64,000 nt of DNA from Phycisphaeraceae bacterium (lineage in GTDB: Bacteria; Planctomycetota; Phycisphaerae; Phycisphaerales; SM1A02): positions 744,001-808,000 of the forward strand of contig CP054178.1 of assembly GCA_015709595.1 (NCBI GenBank). The letters run 5' to 3'. Shown piece after piece: positions 31,076 through 41,117 of this stretch. The position numbers and the translations under genes are program-made. The notes beneath the pieces were generated by a model, which did not search any database, was not told the origin of the DNA, and saw only the letters and a list, made by a program, of their open reading frames with translations. Within the stretch, counting starts at the first letter, position 1. Each line of letters begins with the position of its first letter.

Positions 31076-32392
31076 ATGCCGCTCCGCATGTCGAAACGAA
31101 ACCGAGGCGCGGCGATGATTCTGGCCGCCCTCGCCGCGATGGTCGTGCGCACACCATCGGATGATCGCGTCGCGAATGATCCGGCGTGGGACGCGATCTT
31201 CACCCGCGAAAGCGGCTGGAACGCGGGCGACATCGGGCACTCCATCGACCTGGGCGACGGGCGCACGCTCTGGCTCTTCGGCGACTCGATCTTCGGCCCG
31301 GTGCGAGAAGGCGCGCGGGTCGGCGGCGAATCGAAGTTCACGCGCGGCGCGGTGGGCTGGCACACCACGCCCGAAGGTGGCGAGCCGCCGGCCTCGATCG
31401 ATTTCGCCCCGCCGGAACCGTGGGGCGATCTCCCCCCTGCCGGATGGGCCGCGCCGCAGCCGGGATTGTGGCCCGAGGGCACGTGGTACTGGCTGATGGG
31501 GGATGCCGCGATCGTGCCGGCACTGGACGCGCCGGATCAGCGCCCGGCGCCGGACACACCCGTGCCTGACGACCCGGCGCCGGGGGCGCGGCTCATCCTC
31601 TTCGCCACCGCCGTCGGACCGAGCGGCAACCCGGACGGCATGTGGAACTTCCGACGCGTGGGCGGCGTGATCATCACGATTGACAACCCCGCGGATCCGC
31701 CCACCGCGTGGCGCGCGACGCAGCGCATCAACCCGATCGTTCAATCCCAGCCGATGCATGGTGAGCCGAAGCGCGCCAGCGACGACTGGGGCGCGGCGAT
31801 CATCCCCGCGCACCGTGGCGCAACCGTCCCGCCTGGGGCCGAAGATAGTGTCGCAGGCGTCCCGTCCGCGATCGACTTCTACATCTTCGGCGTCCGCTCC
31901 CTTGAGAACGGGGACCGGGGGCTGCTCGTCGCCCGATCGTCCGCCGCCACGCTCGGCCTGCCCGAATCCTGGTCGTTCTTCGACGGTTCGGTCTGGTCCG
32001 ATGATCCGAAGTCCGCGGCGCCCGTGCTGCAAGGCATTCCCGACGAGTTCACGATCCAATGGCTGGAGCGCGAGGGCCGTCGCGACCTGATGCTGATCCA
32101 CAGCGAACCGATGCTGGGTCGGCGCATCATGGCGCGAGCCGCCCCCGCGCCGACCGGCCCTTGGTCAGAGCCGAAGCCCATCTTCGAGGTGCCCGACCCG
32201 GCCCGTGACGGGCGGCTGCTGACCTACGCCGCCAAGGGGCACATCCACCTGTCGCGCCCGGGCGAGGTGCTCGTGTCGTACGTGATCAACTCGACGGACT
32301 TCGGGCAGATCTTCCGCGATGCATCGCTCTATCGCCCACGCTTCATCCGGGTTCCGCACGCCATGCTGCCGACGCCGCCGGGTTTGGAGTGA
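31076..32392 (+). CDS. DUF4185/DUF5005-like secreted protein with repeat-derived segment
   Basis: A protein of 438 residues with a short hydrophobic N-terminus (RGAAMILAALAAMVV). The body resembles DUF4185-type five-bladed glycosidase-like proteins: WNAGDIGHSIDLGDGRTLWLFGDSIFG, KGHIHLSRPGEVLVSYVINSTDFGQIF, YRPRFIRV. At residues about 247-265 two in-frame copies of the CGCAGGCG/CGCCTGCG repeat (31815-31870, one degenerate) encode GATVPPGAEDSVAGVPSA. The enzymatic role is unproven. There is no clear Shine-Dalgarno sequence; TATCGT lies 5 nt upstream of the ATG. Confidence 0.7.
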   Translation: MPLRMSKRNRGAAMILAALAAMVVRTPSDDRVANDPAWDAIFTRESGWNAGDIGHSIDLGDGRTLWLFGDSIFGPVREGARVGGESKFTRGAVGWHTTPEGGEPPASIDFAPPEPWGDLPPAGWAAPQPGLWPEGTWYWLMGDAAIVPALDAPDQRPAPDTPVPDDPAPGARLILFATAVGPSGNPDGMWNFRRVGGVIITIDNPADPPTAWRATQRINPIVQSQPMHGEPKRASDDWGAAIIPAHRGATVPPGAEDSVAGVPSAIDFYIFGVRSLENGDRGLLVARSSAATLGLPESWSFFDGSVWSDDPKSAAPVLQGIPDEFTIQWLEREGRRDLMLIHSEPMLGRRIMARAAPAPTGPWSEPKPIFEVPDPARDGRLLTYAAKGHIHLSRPGEVLVSYVINSTDFGQIFRDASLYRPRFIRVPHAMLPTPPGLE

Positions 32393-32413
32393 TCGTCGCC
32401 CCTCCGCCACCGG

Positions 32414-32431
32414 GACCGCTCCGTGACGGTC
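32414..32431. repeat. GACCG-N8-CGGTC hairpin, dispersed copy
   Basis: GACCGCTCCGTGACGGTC, followed by GCGGC, closely matches the GACCGCTCCCTCACGGTC units at 7860-7877 and about 8110 and 8195. It lies just after the stop of the DUF4185-like gene in a 239-nt gap otherwise without recognisable features. Confidence 0.6.
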
Positions 32432-32631
32432 GCGGCGCTACGCGAAACCACCGTCTTTCACGAGATGAATTCGCCGAACAATCCCCCGGCGTCATCGGTT
32501 CTACGATGTGACAGGCGCCGGGCTGCGGCGGAAATGCAACCCGTGTAACCCGGACTGGCGAAACGCATCCAACCACCCGGCCCGAGCGATCTACCATCCG
32601 GATGGTTCACTCGATCGAAAGGCGGGACGAC

Positions 32632-33942
32632 ATGATGATGCAATCAAGCCCTTCGCGCCGCGGATGGGCGTCGGCGGCGCTTCTGGCGACCGCTTGGCTG
32701 CTGCTGGGCGGATGCCAGCCGGATTCATCCAGCACCGCGACTTCGACCAGCGCCGCCAACGACCGCATCTCGCTTGCGTCGCTGTCCGATTCACCCACCG
32801 GATCACCTCAGGACAAACCCGGCTCCACGGGCGGTCCGGGCCAATCAGACAAGCCCGGCGGGGCGGCGTCCGCCGGCGGCGGCACTGGAGGCAAGGTTCC
32901 CATGGTCAGCGTGCGCGTCTTCAACGAGCAGGGTGAACTGGTCGGCCCCATCCGCATGCCGATGGTCGTCAAGACCGACGCGGAGTGGCGGGCCCAGCTC
33001 ACCGACGAGCAGTACCGCATCACGCGCAACGCCGGGACCGAGCGCCCCTTCTGCGGCACGCTGCTCGACAACAAGAAGGAGGGCGTGTACACCTGCATCT
33101 GCTGCAAGCTGCCGCTGTTCTCCAGCGCGGCCAAGTTCAACTCTGGCACCGGCTGGCCCAGCTTCTTTCAGCCGATCGCCAAGGAAAACGTGGCGGAGAA
33201 GCCCGATCACAGCTACGGGATGATCCGAACCGAGATCAACTGCGCCCGTTGCGACGGGCACCTCGGTCACGTGTTCGAGGACGGCCCGCGACCGACTGGT
33301 CTGCGCTACTGCCTCAACTCCGAATCGCTGGCGTTCACCCCCATCGAGGACGTGAAGACCCTTGCTGATCCCGCGGCCAAGCTGCCCGTGCTGGCCGAGG
33401 CGGTCTTCGCTGGCGGCTGCTTCTGGTGCGTGGAGGCGGTGTTCGAGGAGCTCGACGGCGTCGTCGAAGCCGTCTCGGGCTACGCGGGGGGCACGGCACA
33501 GACCGCCAACTACAAGGCGGTGAGCACCGGAAGGACGGGCCACGCCGAAGTGGTGAAGATCATCTACGATCCGTCGAAGATCGCCTTCGAGGATCTGCTG
33601 CGCGTCCACTTCGCCACCCACGACCCCACCACGCTCAACCGCCAGGGCAACGATCATGGTCCGCAGTACCGCAGCGCGATCTTCTACGCCAGCGAGCAGG
33701 AGAAGCAGCTCGCCAAGGCGTTCATCGACGACCTGACGGAGCAGAAGGTCTTCGACCGACCCATCGTGACCACGCTGGAGCCGCTCACCAGGTTCTTCCC
33801 CGCCGAGGCGTACCACCAGAACTACGTCTGCGAGAATCCCATGCAGGGTTACGTGCGGGCCATCGCGCTGCCCAAGGTGGAGAAGGTGCGCAAGCAATTC
33901 AAGGACATGCTCAAGGAGCAGTCGCCGCTGGAGAAGAAGTGA
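32632..33942 (+). CDS. MsrB-MsrA fusion lipoprotein, methionine sulfoxide reductase
   Basis: A protein of 436 residues that reduces both methionine-sulfoxide epimers. The N-terminus has a lipobox ([10 protein letters not shown]), so it is probably anchored on the periplasmic side. After a Ser/Gly-rich linker comes MsrB (about residues 110-245) with zinc cysteines CICC and [15 protein letters not shown] and the catalytic RYCLNS. MsrA (about 257-425) follows with [27 protein letters not shown] and [12 protein letters not shown]. The B-A order with a lipoprotein signal is less common than A-B fusions. ATG 32632 is preceded by AAAGG; an in-frame ATG at 32602 would bury the signal peptide. Confidence 0.93.
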   Translation: MMMQSSPSRRGWASAALLATAWLLLGGCQPDSSSTATSTSAANDRISLASLSDSPTGSPQDKPGSTGGPGQSDKPGGAASAGGGTGGKVPMVSVRVFNEQGELVGPIRMPMVVKTDAEWRAQLTDEQYRITRNAGTERPFCGTLLDNKKEGVYTCICCKLPLFSSAAKFNSGTGWPSFFQPIAKENVAEKPDHSYGMIRTEINCARCDGHLGHVFEDGPRPTGLRYCLNSESLAFTPIEDVKTLADPAAKLPVLAEAVFAGGCFWCVEAVFEELDGVVEAVSGYAGGTAQTANYKAVSTGRTGHAEVVKIIYDPSKIAFEDLLRVHFATHDPTTLNRQGNDHGPQYRSAIFYASEQEKQLAKAFIDDLTEQKVFDRPIVTTLEPLTRFFPAEAYHQNYVCENPMQGYVRAIALPKVEKVRKQFKDMLKEQSPLEKK

Positions 33943-33971
33943 GCGGCTGATGGCGCCGCCACGCCGACCAT

Positions 33972-36900
33972 CTATTCGCCGCGCAGTCGCTTCTTGATCT
34001 TCAGCAGGTCGCGCATCGTGCCGGGCGCCTCATCATCACCCCGCTCCGGCTCCGCATGACCGCCGGACCGTGCTTCGCCCTGACGCCGCGCATGACCGGA
34101 CGTGGGCGCGGCCTGGGCCGCGGAGTCCGATGTTCCGCCATCCCGTCGCCCCGCCAGTTGATCCAGCGCGGCTTCACGGCGCGCCTGCTGCGAAGCGGCG
34201 TCCGTTCCCTGCTCTCTCGCGCGCTGCGCCAGCACTTCCTCGCGCGTGCGCAGCCGCGAATCGCCGGTGAGCTTGGAGAACGCCGCGCCTTCCCGCTCCA
34301 CGGTCTGCTCCACCTCGCGCCCGCGCTCCTTGAGCGAGGCGAGCGTGGTCCGCACTTCGCGCGTGCGTTCGCGGGGGTGACGCACCCGGGCGACCGCGGC
34401 GGAGATCGCCCGCGCGATGGTGTCGCGGTCCCACGCCAGTCGCCTGGCCGTCACATCCAGCAGCACCAGCCCCAGCAACAGCCAGAGGAGTTCACGCCAC
34501 ACCGGCAGCAGCGAGACGCTGGGTGGAAGGCCCTCGCGGTCGAAGAGGTCGGCTCCGCGCGGGTCGGCGGCTTCGAGAAGCCGCCCGCCGGTTTCGTCGG
34601 CGACGCGGCGCAGGAGGTCGATGTTGGATCGGTATCGCCGATACTCCACGCCCGTGGCCTGACTGGCGGCGCCGATGATGGGGGCCAGGGCCTCCTGCCC
34701 CCGGCGCGGCATGAGCGCGATCACCGAGTGCCCGCTCTGCGGCGCATCGATGGCGGCGGCATAGCGGCCGGGCGCCACCTGCCTCAGGCGAATCTCACGC
34801 GAGCGACCGTCCGGCCCATACACGGTTCCGGTGACGACGAGCTGGTCCATGCCCATCCGGCTTGCCGAGGTGGCGTCAAGGGTGATGGTGAGCCGCCCGT
34901 CGTCGATTCGCGCGTCGAACTCGAACTCGCGGCTGAGCGGCGAGCGCGTCACCAGCCGCGTGAGTTGCGCCCAGAATGACTCCGCCTCGCTCCAGCCGAC
35001 CCAGTCGCGCGACCACTCGCCATGCGCGTCGCTGGCGAAGGCGGCCACACGCCCCAGCCCCGCCTGCCAATGCGTGAGCAGCGGCTCTTCCTCCGGCGTC
35101 ACCATCTCCACGGTGACGCGCGGATCTTCGCGGAAACTCGTCAGCACCAGCCCGTGCAGGGCCGGCGCGCGGTCCATCCCCTGCGTGAGCGCCGCGCCGG
35201 GACCGACCACCACGGGCTGGAAGGTCGCTTCCTTGATGAGCGGGCGGTTCACCACGCGGACCGAATCCACCATCACCGCGGGCAGCGTGTTGGGATTGAG
35301 CACGGGGTAGAACTGCCCGCCGCCGATCGTCGCCATGTCGCGCAGCAGGCCGTGGTCGGCGTCGTCCCCCACCGCGATGGTGGAGAGCGAAATGCCCTCC
35401 GCCGACAGTTCGGCGGCGAGCGCCCGCAGATCCTCGGGCATTTCCGACTGCCCGTCGGTGAGCAGCACGATGTACTTGCGCCGCACGTTGGCGGTGCGCA
35501 GCATGTCCTGGGCGCGGCGAAGGGCGGGACCGATGTGCGTTCCGCCGCCGGGCGAGATGCTGCGCACGCGTTCCGCCGTCTCGCGCGGGTTGGTGTTGGG
35601 CCCGAGCGGCACGCGCGTCTGCGAGAAGGAGTCGAACACCACCACGCCCACCTGCGAGTCGGGCTGCAGTGACTCGATGGCCCACGCGGTGCCCTCGTTG
35701 GCGATCTCCTGCTGGCTGCGCCGTGCGCCCGCCACGGGGCGCGCCATCGAACCAGACTTGTCCAGCACGATGACCAGGGCCGCCTCCGTCAGCCGCAGCG
35801 ACCTGGGCAGATCCAGTTCGACGGGCAGGATGGCCTCGACGGGCGTCCCGTTCCAGCCGCCCGCGCCGAAGGCGTTCTCGCCGCCCAGCATGATGAGACC
35901 CGTGCCGAAGTCGTTGACGGAGCGGGCGATGGTTTCCTGCACCGGCGGGTCGATCTCCCACGCGCCCACGTTCTGCAGAATGATGACGTCGTACGCCTGC
36001 AGCGTCAGCATCTCGCGCGGGACGCGGCCCGGAGAAACGACTTCCAAGGGAATCGACGCCTCCCGCAGCGCGGCCTCGAACGGGTCGGGCTCCCCCACCG
36101 CGCTGCCTCGCACCAGCAGCGCGGCCCCGGTGCCGGGGCTGGCGATGAACGCCTCGGCCCGGTTGTTCTCCGGCAGCAGGTCGGCGGCGTCATCCGGCTC
36201 GAAAACCGCCTCGAAGCGGTTGATCGGCGTATCACCCAGCGCCGCGGCCAGGGTGTGGACGCTGGTGCCCGCGGGAACATCCACCCGGCGTCGGAACTCG
36301 TCCTCATCCGGCGACAGATCGACGATCGCTCCCTCGCGACGCAGCGTGATCCAGCCGGTCGCGGGCTGGAGCGATTCGATGACGACCCGTAAGGGCACGA
36401 TCTGCCCGGGGCGTCCCGCGGAAGGCGCCTCCACGCGCGCGATCTGCGTGTCGCTTTCCACGCGGTAGGCGAGCGGCAGCACGTCGATGGGCACGCCGAG
36501 GAGACGTGACGGATTCACGCGCATCAACCGATCATTCAGGGCGGCGGGCGCGCCGGACGCCGCCGCCCCACCCGATCCGAACCCCGCGCCCGCCATGCCC
36601 GCCGCCTCGCGCGCCGCGGCCAGGGCGTCGCCCGCGGTTTCGTTGCCGTCGGTGGCCAGCACGAGACGCCGCCCCGTGTTGGGCGGAAACATCGCCATGG
36701 CGAGCCGGATCGCCTCGGCGATGTTGGTCCCCTCGATCATGGCCAGGTCGATGTCCTCGTCCGGCCAGCTGCCTCGTGTGGGCGTGGCGACCACCGCGGC
36801 CCGCCCGTCAAAGACGACCATGCCAAAGCGGTCATCCGGCCGCTTGTCGCGCGTGGCCTCGCGGAACCACCAGCGCAACTGACTGATGGCTCCGCGCCCC

Positions 36901-37172
36901 GCCTGCTCCGGTGCATCCGGCAGCGAGGCGAAGCGCCGCACGCTGCCGCTGATGTCCAGCACGCCGATCACCGTGAGGTCATCATGCGATCGCTCGACGC
37001 GAGGCGACGCCAGCAGACCCGCCAGCAGCAGCACCACCGCCGCCCGCAGCAGCAGGATGGTGGCCTTGCGCAGACCTTCCGCCGCGCGCAGCGCCCGCCA
37101 GCCGATCCACGCGAGCGGCAGGGCGAGCAGCCCCAGCAGGAGCAGTTCGGGATGGTCGAAGCGGATGGGCAT
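33972..37172 (-). CDS. BatA/VWA/glutamine-amidotransferase-like membrane protein
   Basis: A large protein of 1066 residues. The N-terminus has two hydrophobic segments (LLLLGLLALPLAWIGWRAL; ATILLLRAAVVLLLAGLLA) like BatA. VLDISGSVRR begins a first VWA-like domain (about 70-200). A GATase1-like region follows (about 345-455: YDVIILQNVGAWEIDPPV, GLIMLGGENAFGAGGW). A second VWA domain starts near 466 with a full MIDAS (VLDKSGSMARP, then GGGTHIGPALRRA, VLLTDGQSE). Another transmembrane segment (LLWLLLGLVLLDV) precedes a charged coiled C-terminus. Planctomycete genomes have many such proteins. It is probably an envelope chaperone or sensor; the role is unknown. It converges with msrBA. Confidence 0.85.
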   Translation of the reverse strand: MPIRFDHPELLLLGLLALPLAWIGWRALRAAEGLRKATILLLRAAVVLLLAGLLASPRVERSHDDLTVIGVLDISGSVRRFASLPDAPEQAGRGAISQLRWWFREATRDKRPDDRFGMVVFDGRAAVVATPTRGSWPDEDIDLAMIEGTNIAEAIRLAMAMFPPNTGRRLVLATDGNETAGDALAAAREAAGMAGAGFGSGGAAASGAPAALNDRLMRVNPSRLLGVPIDVLPLAYRVESDTQIARVEAPSAGRPGQIVPLRVVIESLQPATGWITLRREGAIVDLSPDEDEFRRRVDVPAGTSVHTLAAALGDTPINRFEAVFEPDDAADLLPENNRAEAFIASPGTGAALLVRGSAVGEPDPFEAALREASIPLEVVSPGRVPREMLTLQAYDVIILQNVGAWEIDPPVQETIARSVNDFGTGLIMLGGENAFGAGGWNGTPVEAILPVELDLPRSLRLTEAALVIVLDKSGSMARPVAGARRSQQEIANEGTAWAIESLQPDSQVGVVVFDSFSQTRVPLGPNTNPRETAERVRSISPGGGTHIGPALRRAQDMLRTANVRRKYIVLLTDGQSEMPEDLRALAAELSAEGISLSTIAVGDDADHGLLRDMATIGGGQFYPVLNPNTLPAVMVDSVRVVNRPLIKEATFQPVVVGPGAALTQGMDRAPALHGLVLTSFREDPRVTVEMVTPEEEPLLTHWQAGLGRVAAFASDAHGEWSRDWVGWSEAESFWAQLTRLVTRSPLSREFEFDARIDDGRLTITLDATSASRMGMDQLVVTGTVYGPDGRSREIRLRQVAPGRYAAAIDAPQSGHSVIALMPRRGQEALAPIIGAASQATGVEYRRYRSNIDLLRRVADETGGRLLEAADPRGADLFDREGLPPSVSLLPVWRELLWLLLGLVLLDVTARRLAWDRDTIARAISAAVARVRHPRERTREVRTTLASLKERGREVEQTVEREGAAFSKLTGDSRLRTREEVLAQRAREQGTDAASQQARREAALDQLAGRRDGGTSDSAAQAAPTSGHARRQGEARSGGHAEPERGDDEAPGTMRDLLKIKKRLRGE

Positions 37173-37300
37173 GGGCGACCGGGCGGCGACATGGGACGAC
37201 GAAACATGACGCCGCCATGATGTACGGTAGCGTGGCTTGCCCGATGCGAGCGATCACGGCGAATCATGGTCGAGTCATCGACGACTGCTATTCTCTCGGC

Positions 37301-38176
37301 ATGGCTACGTCACCCGCACGCGATACTCCCACCCGCCGCCTCCGCCAACTGCTCGCCTCCGGCACGGTGCTCTGCCCGGGCGCGTTCACCGCGCTGGTGG
37401 CCCGGGCCGTAGCCCGCGCGGGGTTTGACGCCGTGTACATCTCCGGCGGGGCCACCGCCAACACCGCGGGCTACCCCGACATCGGGCTGATCACGCTCAC
37501 GGAGATGTGCCGCACCATCCGCGAGATCAGCCAGGCGTCGGGTCTGCCCGTCATCGCGGACGCCGACACCGGGTATGGCGAGGTCGAGATGGTCATCCGC
37601 ACCGTCATCGAGTACGAGCGACACGGCGCGGCGGGTCTGCACATCGAGGATCAGGTGTTCCCCAAGCGCTGCGGCCACCTCGACGGCAAAGCCCTCATCC
37701 CCATGAACGACATGGTGGAGAAGGTGCGCGCCGCCGCCGCGCATCGACGCGACCCGGACTTCCTCATCATCGCGCGCACGGATGCGCGAAGCGTCACCGG
37801 CTTCGATGACGCCGTGACGCGGGCCAACGCCTACCGCGCCGCCGGGGCGGACATGATCTTCCCCGAAGGGCTGGAGAGCGAAGCCGAGTTCGCCCGCTTC
37901 GCCCAGCAATCGCCGGGCCTGCTGCTGGCCAACATGACGGAGTTCGGCAAGACGCCGCTGATCCCCGCCGCCCGGTTTAACGAACTGGGCTACCGGTTGG
38001 TGATCTTCCCGTTGTCGATGCAGCGCGTGGCGATGGGCGCGGTGACACGCGCGCTGGAAGCGCTGAAGCGCGACGGCTCGGTGGAATCGCTGCTCGGGCA
38101 GATGCAGACGCGCAAGGAGTTGTACGACCTGCTGGGGTACACGCCGGGGCGGGAGTGGGAGTTTCCGAAGGGGTGA
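37301..38176 (+). CDS. prpB: 2-methylisocitrate lyase/PEP mutase-family lyase
   Basis: A TIM-barrel lyase of 291 residues. PGAFTALVARAVARAGFDAVYISGGATAN, IADADTGYG (near residue 86) and EDQVFPKRCGHLDGK (near 117-131) are the hallmarks of PrpB, which cleaves 2-methylisocitrate to pyruvate and succinate in propionate oxidation. No prpC or prpD is adjacent, so a related carboxy-PEP mutase-type activity cannot be excluded. ATG 37301 lies 6 nt after TATTCT (TGCTATTCT extended -10) with no Shine-Dalgarno sequence, suggesting a leaderless mRNA. An in-frame GTG/ATG upstream adds 28 residues without family similarity. Confidence 0.85.
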   Translation: MATSPARDTPTRRLRQLLASGTVLCPGAFTALVARAVARAGFDAVYISGGATANTAGYPDIGLITLTEMCRTIREISQASGLPVIADADTGYGEVEMVIRTVIEYERHGAAGLHIEDQVFPKRCGHLDGKALIPMNDMVEKVRAAAAHRRDPDFLIIARTDARSVTGFDDAVTRANAYRAAGADMIFPEGLESEAEFARFAQQSPGLLLANMTEFGKTPLIPAARFNELGYRLVIFPLSMQRVAMGAVTRALEALKRDGSVESLLGQMQTRKELYDLLGYTPGREWEFPKG

Positions 38177-38245
38177 GGGGTCAGGGGTTCTCACCGCCGA
38201 GTCGCAGAGGGCGCGGAGGAAGGTTGGGCGGCGCTGGCTGAGTGG

Positions 38246-38310
38246 CGCGGGCGTCCCGCCTGCGGTGGCGCTGGCGTCCCGCGTGCGGTGGCGCTGGCGT
38301 TTCGCCTGTG
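38246..38310. repeat. Three tandem 23-bp copies of the CGCnGGCG hairpin repeat
   Basis: CGCGGGCG-TCC-CGCCTGCG (38246), CGCTGGCG-TCC-CGCGTGCG (38269) and CGCTGGCG-TTT-CGCCTGTG (38292), spaced exactly 23 bp and joined by GTGG. Confidence 0.85.
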
Positions 38311-38378
38311 ATCGCTTGACCACATCAAGTTCCATGAGGGATCGGGAAAGCGAAGGCGGCGGGTGGCAGGGCTTCGGC

Positions 38379-38408
38379 TTTCCCACAGTTTTCCACAACT
38401 TGTCCACA
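38379..38408 (+). promoter_or_regulatory. Three phased DnaA-box-like nonamers
   Basis: TTTCCCACA (38379), TTTTCCACA (38389) and TTGTCCACA (38400) each differ by one base from TTATCCACA and start 10 and 11 nt apart, about one helical turn. Weaker TTGTCC motifs follow near 38425, 38466 and 38478. No dnaA or dnaN is in the window. Confidence 0.5.
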
Positions 38409-38834
38409 TCCTCGAACTCTCAGTTTGTCCTCAGACAGGCCGTCGGTTATAGGATCGATGTGAGGATTGTCTCAGGAGTTGTCCATGTCCATCGTGGGGC
38501 TGTTCACCAGTGGGTGGTTGGTTCGAGACTCGGTCGGGGAGTTCACCCGACCTCCGCGAACTCGCGGGGGTCGATTGGTTTACAGCCCGGGCGGCAAAGC
38601 CGGCCTCGCCCCGACCGCGCCGAACCCGCGGAGAATCCGGGGATTCCGAGCCGCCGCCGATCGCGGCCGCGCTCTCGGTTCCGAAACCGAATCTCGGGGT
38701 TCGAGCGGAACCGTCACGGTTCCTCTCGGGCCACCGAGCGCAACCCCTCTCGGACTCTCGCGCTCTCTGGTTGACACCTCGCGTGAGGTTAACAGCAGGG
38801 TTCCTCTCGGGGGCCCACAAGCGTCGCCTCGAGC
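38409..38834. other. Intergenic stretch upstream of the ATPase/TIR-like gene
   Basis: A 426-nt stretch rich in short CTCGGGG/TTCGGAACC-like motifs. GGTTCCTCTCGGG recurs in variant form near 38717 and 38800, and CCTCGCGTGAGG near 38780 is a small inverted repeat next to TTGACA and GTTAAC. Frames are open but no protein domain or ribosome binding site supports a gene. Confidence 0.5.
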
Positions 38835-41117
38835 ATGAGGACCATGTACCCTTTAGCAATCGGAAGGTTCTCCCCAGAGCGCTCAATGATGGAGTCAACG
38901 GCGTCCAGCTTGGGCTACCGCGACGGCGAAGGGATTCCCGATTCACGCATCCGGGAGGTCTTTCGACAACCTCCGGAGATTCCTCCGGCATTCAACCGAA
39001 GTGCACTCTTGGTCGGGCCGCATGGGGCCGGCAAGACAGTGTTGTTCCGCTTCCACAAGGTCGTCCACGACGAGGCCGGTGGCACGGCACTTCACATCAA
39101 CCTCGTTCAAGACACCGCTAGCATCTCCCAGCGCGACGGCATCGGCCCCTGGACCGTTGATATCCCATCAGATCTTCAGAGGCAGATCGCAGGAAAGACC
39201 TCCTCGCTGCTGGCCATCTCCATAGCGGAGCGATTGTCTCTCAAAAAGCGACTGAAGATCCCGCCAACTTGGCTAGACACTTGCCTACCGCCATCTCTGA
39301 CTAGTTCGTCTCAATCCGGCTCCGACAACCTTGCAGCACTGCAGCATCAGGTCACACGCGCGCCTCTCCGCGTGTTCGACAGCGTGTTCGACACTCGACC
39401 CCTCGGCTTGTTCCTCGCGCGGCTTGCTGGTGAACTTGAGAGGGCTGGCGCGCCACTTCTTCTACTCTTTGATCGAGCGGATCTTGTCACGGCGCCGGCG
39501 CTGTTCCCCGTTCTTGATCTTCTGAACCAGACGTTCCATTATCGAGCGCTCCTCGCGACGCGACCCGGCCACCCCTCGCGCCCATTCGTGCAGCCGACTT
39601 TCGGCGGCGCTCCGGGCGATCACTACGACGTCTGGCAGTTGGGCTCTCATCCGAGGTCGCCGGAATGGGCAGCTTTCGCGCGTGCCGCGCTCGAGGCGCA
39701 GTTTGGAGACCCCTATGCGGCCCTTCCGAGCTCTCATGTCGATGCGATCCTCGCCTTCTCGGGAGGGTCGTGCCGCAATGCTGTCGAGCTCGTCGCAAAC
39801 CTCGTCGCGTCAAGCCGCACGGGCGATGGCGAGCTGTTGGATGCGCTCGATGCAAAACACCGCAACGAGAACAACCGCGTCCGAACTGCGCTTATGCACC
39901 ACGGGCTCGACTACAGCTCGACGCTCTCGATGATCAGACGTAGAGTCCAGGAGGAGAGTGGTGCTCCATGCGCACGTCCCGTACTGCACGTGGATCGTCA
40001 GGTTCCTGCCACGCTCTGGGCCGCTGCCACAAGCGCCGACGCCTTCTTTGACGATGCGCTGCGAACAGGGGCGCTGAATGTTGCGGAGCCGCAGGAGTGG
40101 CTACCCGGCGCCCGCCCCTCTGCATTCGAAGTGCCAATCTCACTACTGTGGACGAAGAAGCATGGACTTGACAGCATGCTTGACCTTCGGGAAGTCCCGA
40201 TTCACATGAAGGAAAGGGAGCTTCTCACGGTTTCGGTTCGCGCAACCTCGCCTCCGCGAGTATTCACGGCCTATCGAATGAACATCGACGCCAGCCGCGA
40301 GTTCCGTGGCTACTTCCAGTCTCGCGTAAGCCGACACCCAGAGCTGCACAACATCATTGTTCTTGACGGGCGTGGCGTACCCGCCGGAGCGGATTGGGCG
40401 TCTGTCATCCGAAAGCGCATCCGCAATAGCAACCTAGTCGTCGCTGACATGACCGGTTTGCGCGGCGACGTCGTCTTCGAAGTTGGCTTCGCGTTTGGAC
40501 TCCGCAAGGTGCTGGTTCCGGTGATTCTCGGTAAGGGGCAAATCAAGGAGCTCCCAGCGTGGCTGCGATCTCGCCAGATCATTCCTTGTCAGGAGTCGCA
40601 GGATCTTGACACGCTTGTGTCTACCGTCCACAGCTATCTCCTAAACCCGTCACTGGCGCCACAGGCCAAACCGAGCCGCCCCTCGCCAGGTCTTGCGATC
40701 TGGTATCCGGCAGCAGACTGGTCTGCAGAGATCCAAGAACAGTTCCGTTTTGCGGCGAGCCAAGAGTCACTCAACGCGGAGCGCATCACGCCGGACACCC
40801 CAGATTCGATAGTGATTAAGCAAGCTACGAGTGCATCCCTGCTGGGTGTCGGGCTTGATGGAACTACGTCAGACGCGTTGGTGCATTACCTGTGTGGAGC
40901 AATCGTCGCCGCTCCACGTGCTGGCCAGGGTGGGACGCTGACCCGGCGCATTCTCATTGCCACGCGCAATGGTTCCGATCCGAGCGAACTGGTAGCCGAG
41001 AGCCTCGCGAACTGTCAGGAAGTCAGCCTCTTGAAGGATGCGGCCAGCGTGCGTCATCACGTGCAGCAGTTTGGTCGTCAGTACCGGCAATGGCGCGATC
41101 GGAGGAAGCGTAAATGA
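38835..41117 (+). CDS. P-loop ATPase fused to TIR/deoxyribosyltransferase-like domain; putative defence protein
   Basis: A protein of 760 residues; ATG 38844 is an alternative start. Walker A is LLVGPHGAGKT (about 58-68) and Walker B LLLLFDRAD ends near 215, giving a STAND/AAA-like NTPase. After a middle region (about 270-470), residues about 505-590 contain NIIVLDGRGVP, NLVVADMTGLRGDVVFEVGFAFG and RKVLVPVILG. This is the pattern of nucleoside 2-deoxyribosyltransferase- or TIR-like folds, with a candidate catalytic Glu in VFEVG. The last 160 residues are unrecognised and end basic. Codon use is less GC-rich than in the neighbours, suggesting transfer. The stop overlaps the next ATG (ATGA). 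ATPase sensor plus NAD/nucleotide-acting effector is the logic of several anti-phage systems; the exact system is not recognised. Confidence 0.6.
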   Translation: MRTMYPLAIGRFSPERSMMESTASSLGYRDGEGIPDSRIREVFRQPPEIPPAFNRSALLVGPHGAGKTVLFRFHKVVHDEAGGTALHINLVQDTASISQRDGIGPWTVDIPSDLQRQIAGKTSSLLAISIAERLSLKKRLKIPPTWLDTCLPPSLTSSSQSGSDNLAALQHQVTRAPLRVFDSVFDTRPLGLFLARLAGELERAGAPLLLLFDRADLVTAPALFPVLDLLNQTFHYRALLATRPGHPSRPFVQPTFGGAPGDHYDVWQLGSHPRSPEWAAFARAALEAQFGDPYAALPSSHVDAILAFSGGSCRNAVELVANLVASSRTGDGELLDALDAKHRNENNRVRTALMHHGLDYSSTLSMIRRRVQEESGAPCARPVLHVDRQVPATLWAAATSADAFFDDALRTGALNVAEPQEWLPGARPSAFEVPISLLWTKKHGLDSMLDLREVPIHMKERELLTVSVRATSPPRVFTAYRMNIDASREFRGYFQSRVSRHPELHNIIVLDGRGVPAGADWASVIRKRIRNSNLVVADMTGLRGDVVFEVGFAFGLRKVLVPVILGKGQIKELPAWLRSRQIIPCQESQDLDTLVSTVHSYLLNPSLAPQAKPSRPSPGLAIWYPAADWSAEIQEQFRFAASQESLNAERITPDTPDSIVIKQATSASLLGVGLDGTTSDALVHYLCGAIVAAPRAGQGGTLTRRILIATRNGSDPSELVAESLANCQEVSLLKDAASVRHHVQQFGRQYRQWRDRRKRK

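Noticed and set aside
38467-38838. A 123-residue open frame starting near the DnaA-like boxes
   Set aside because: No ribosome binding site, biased repetitive composition and no recognisable domain.
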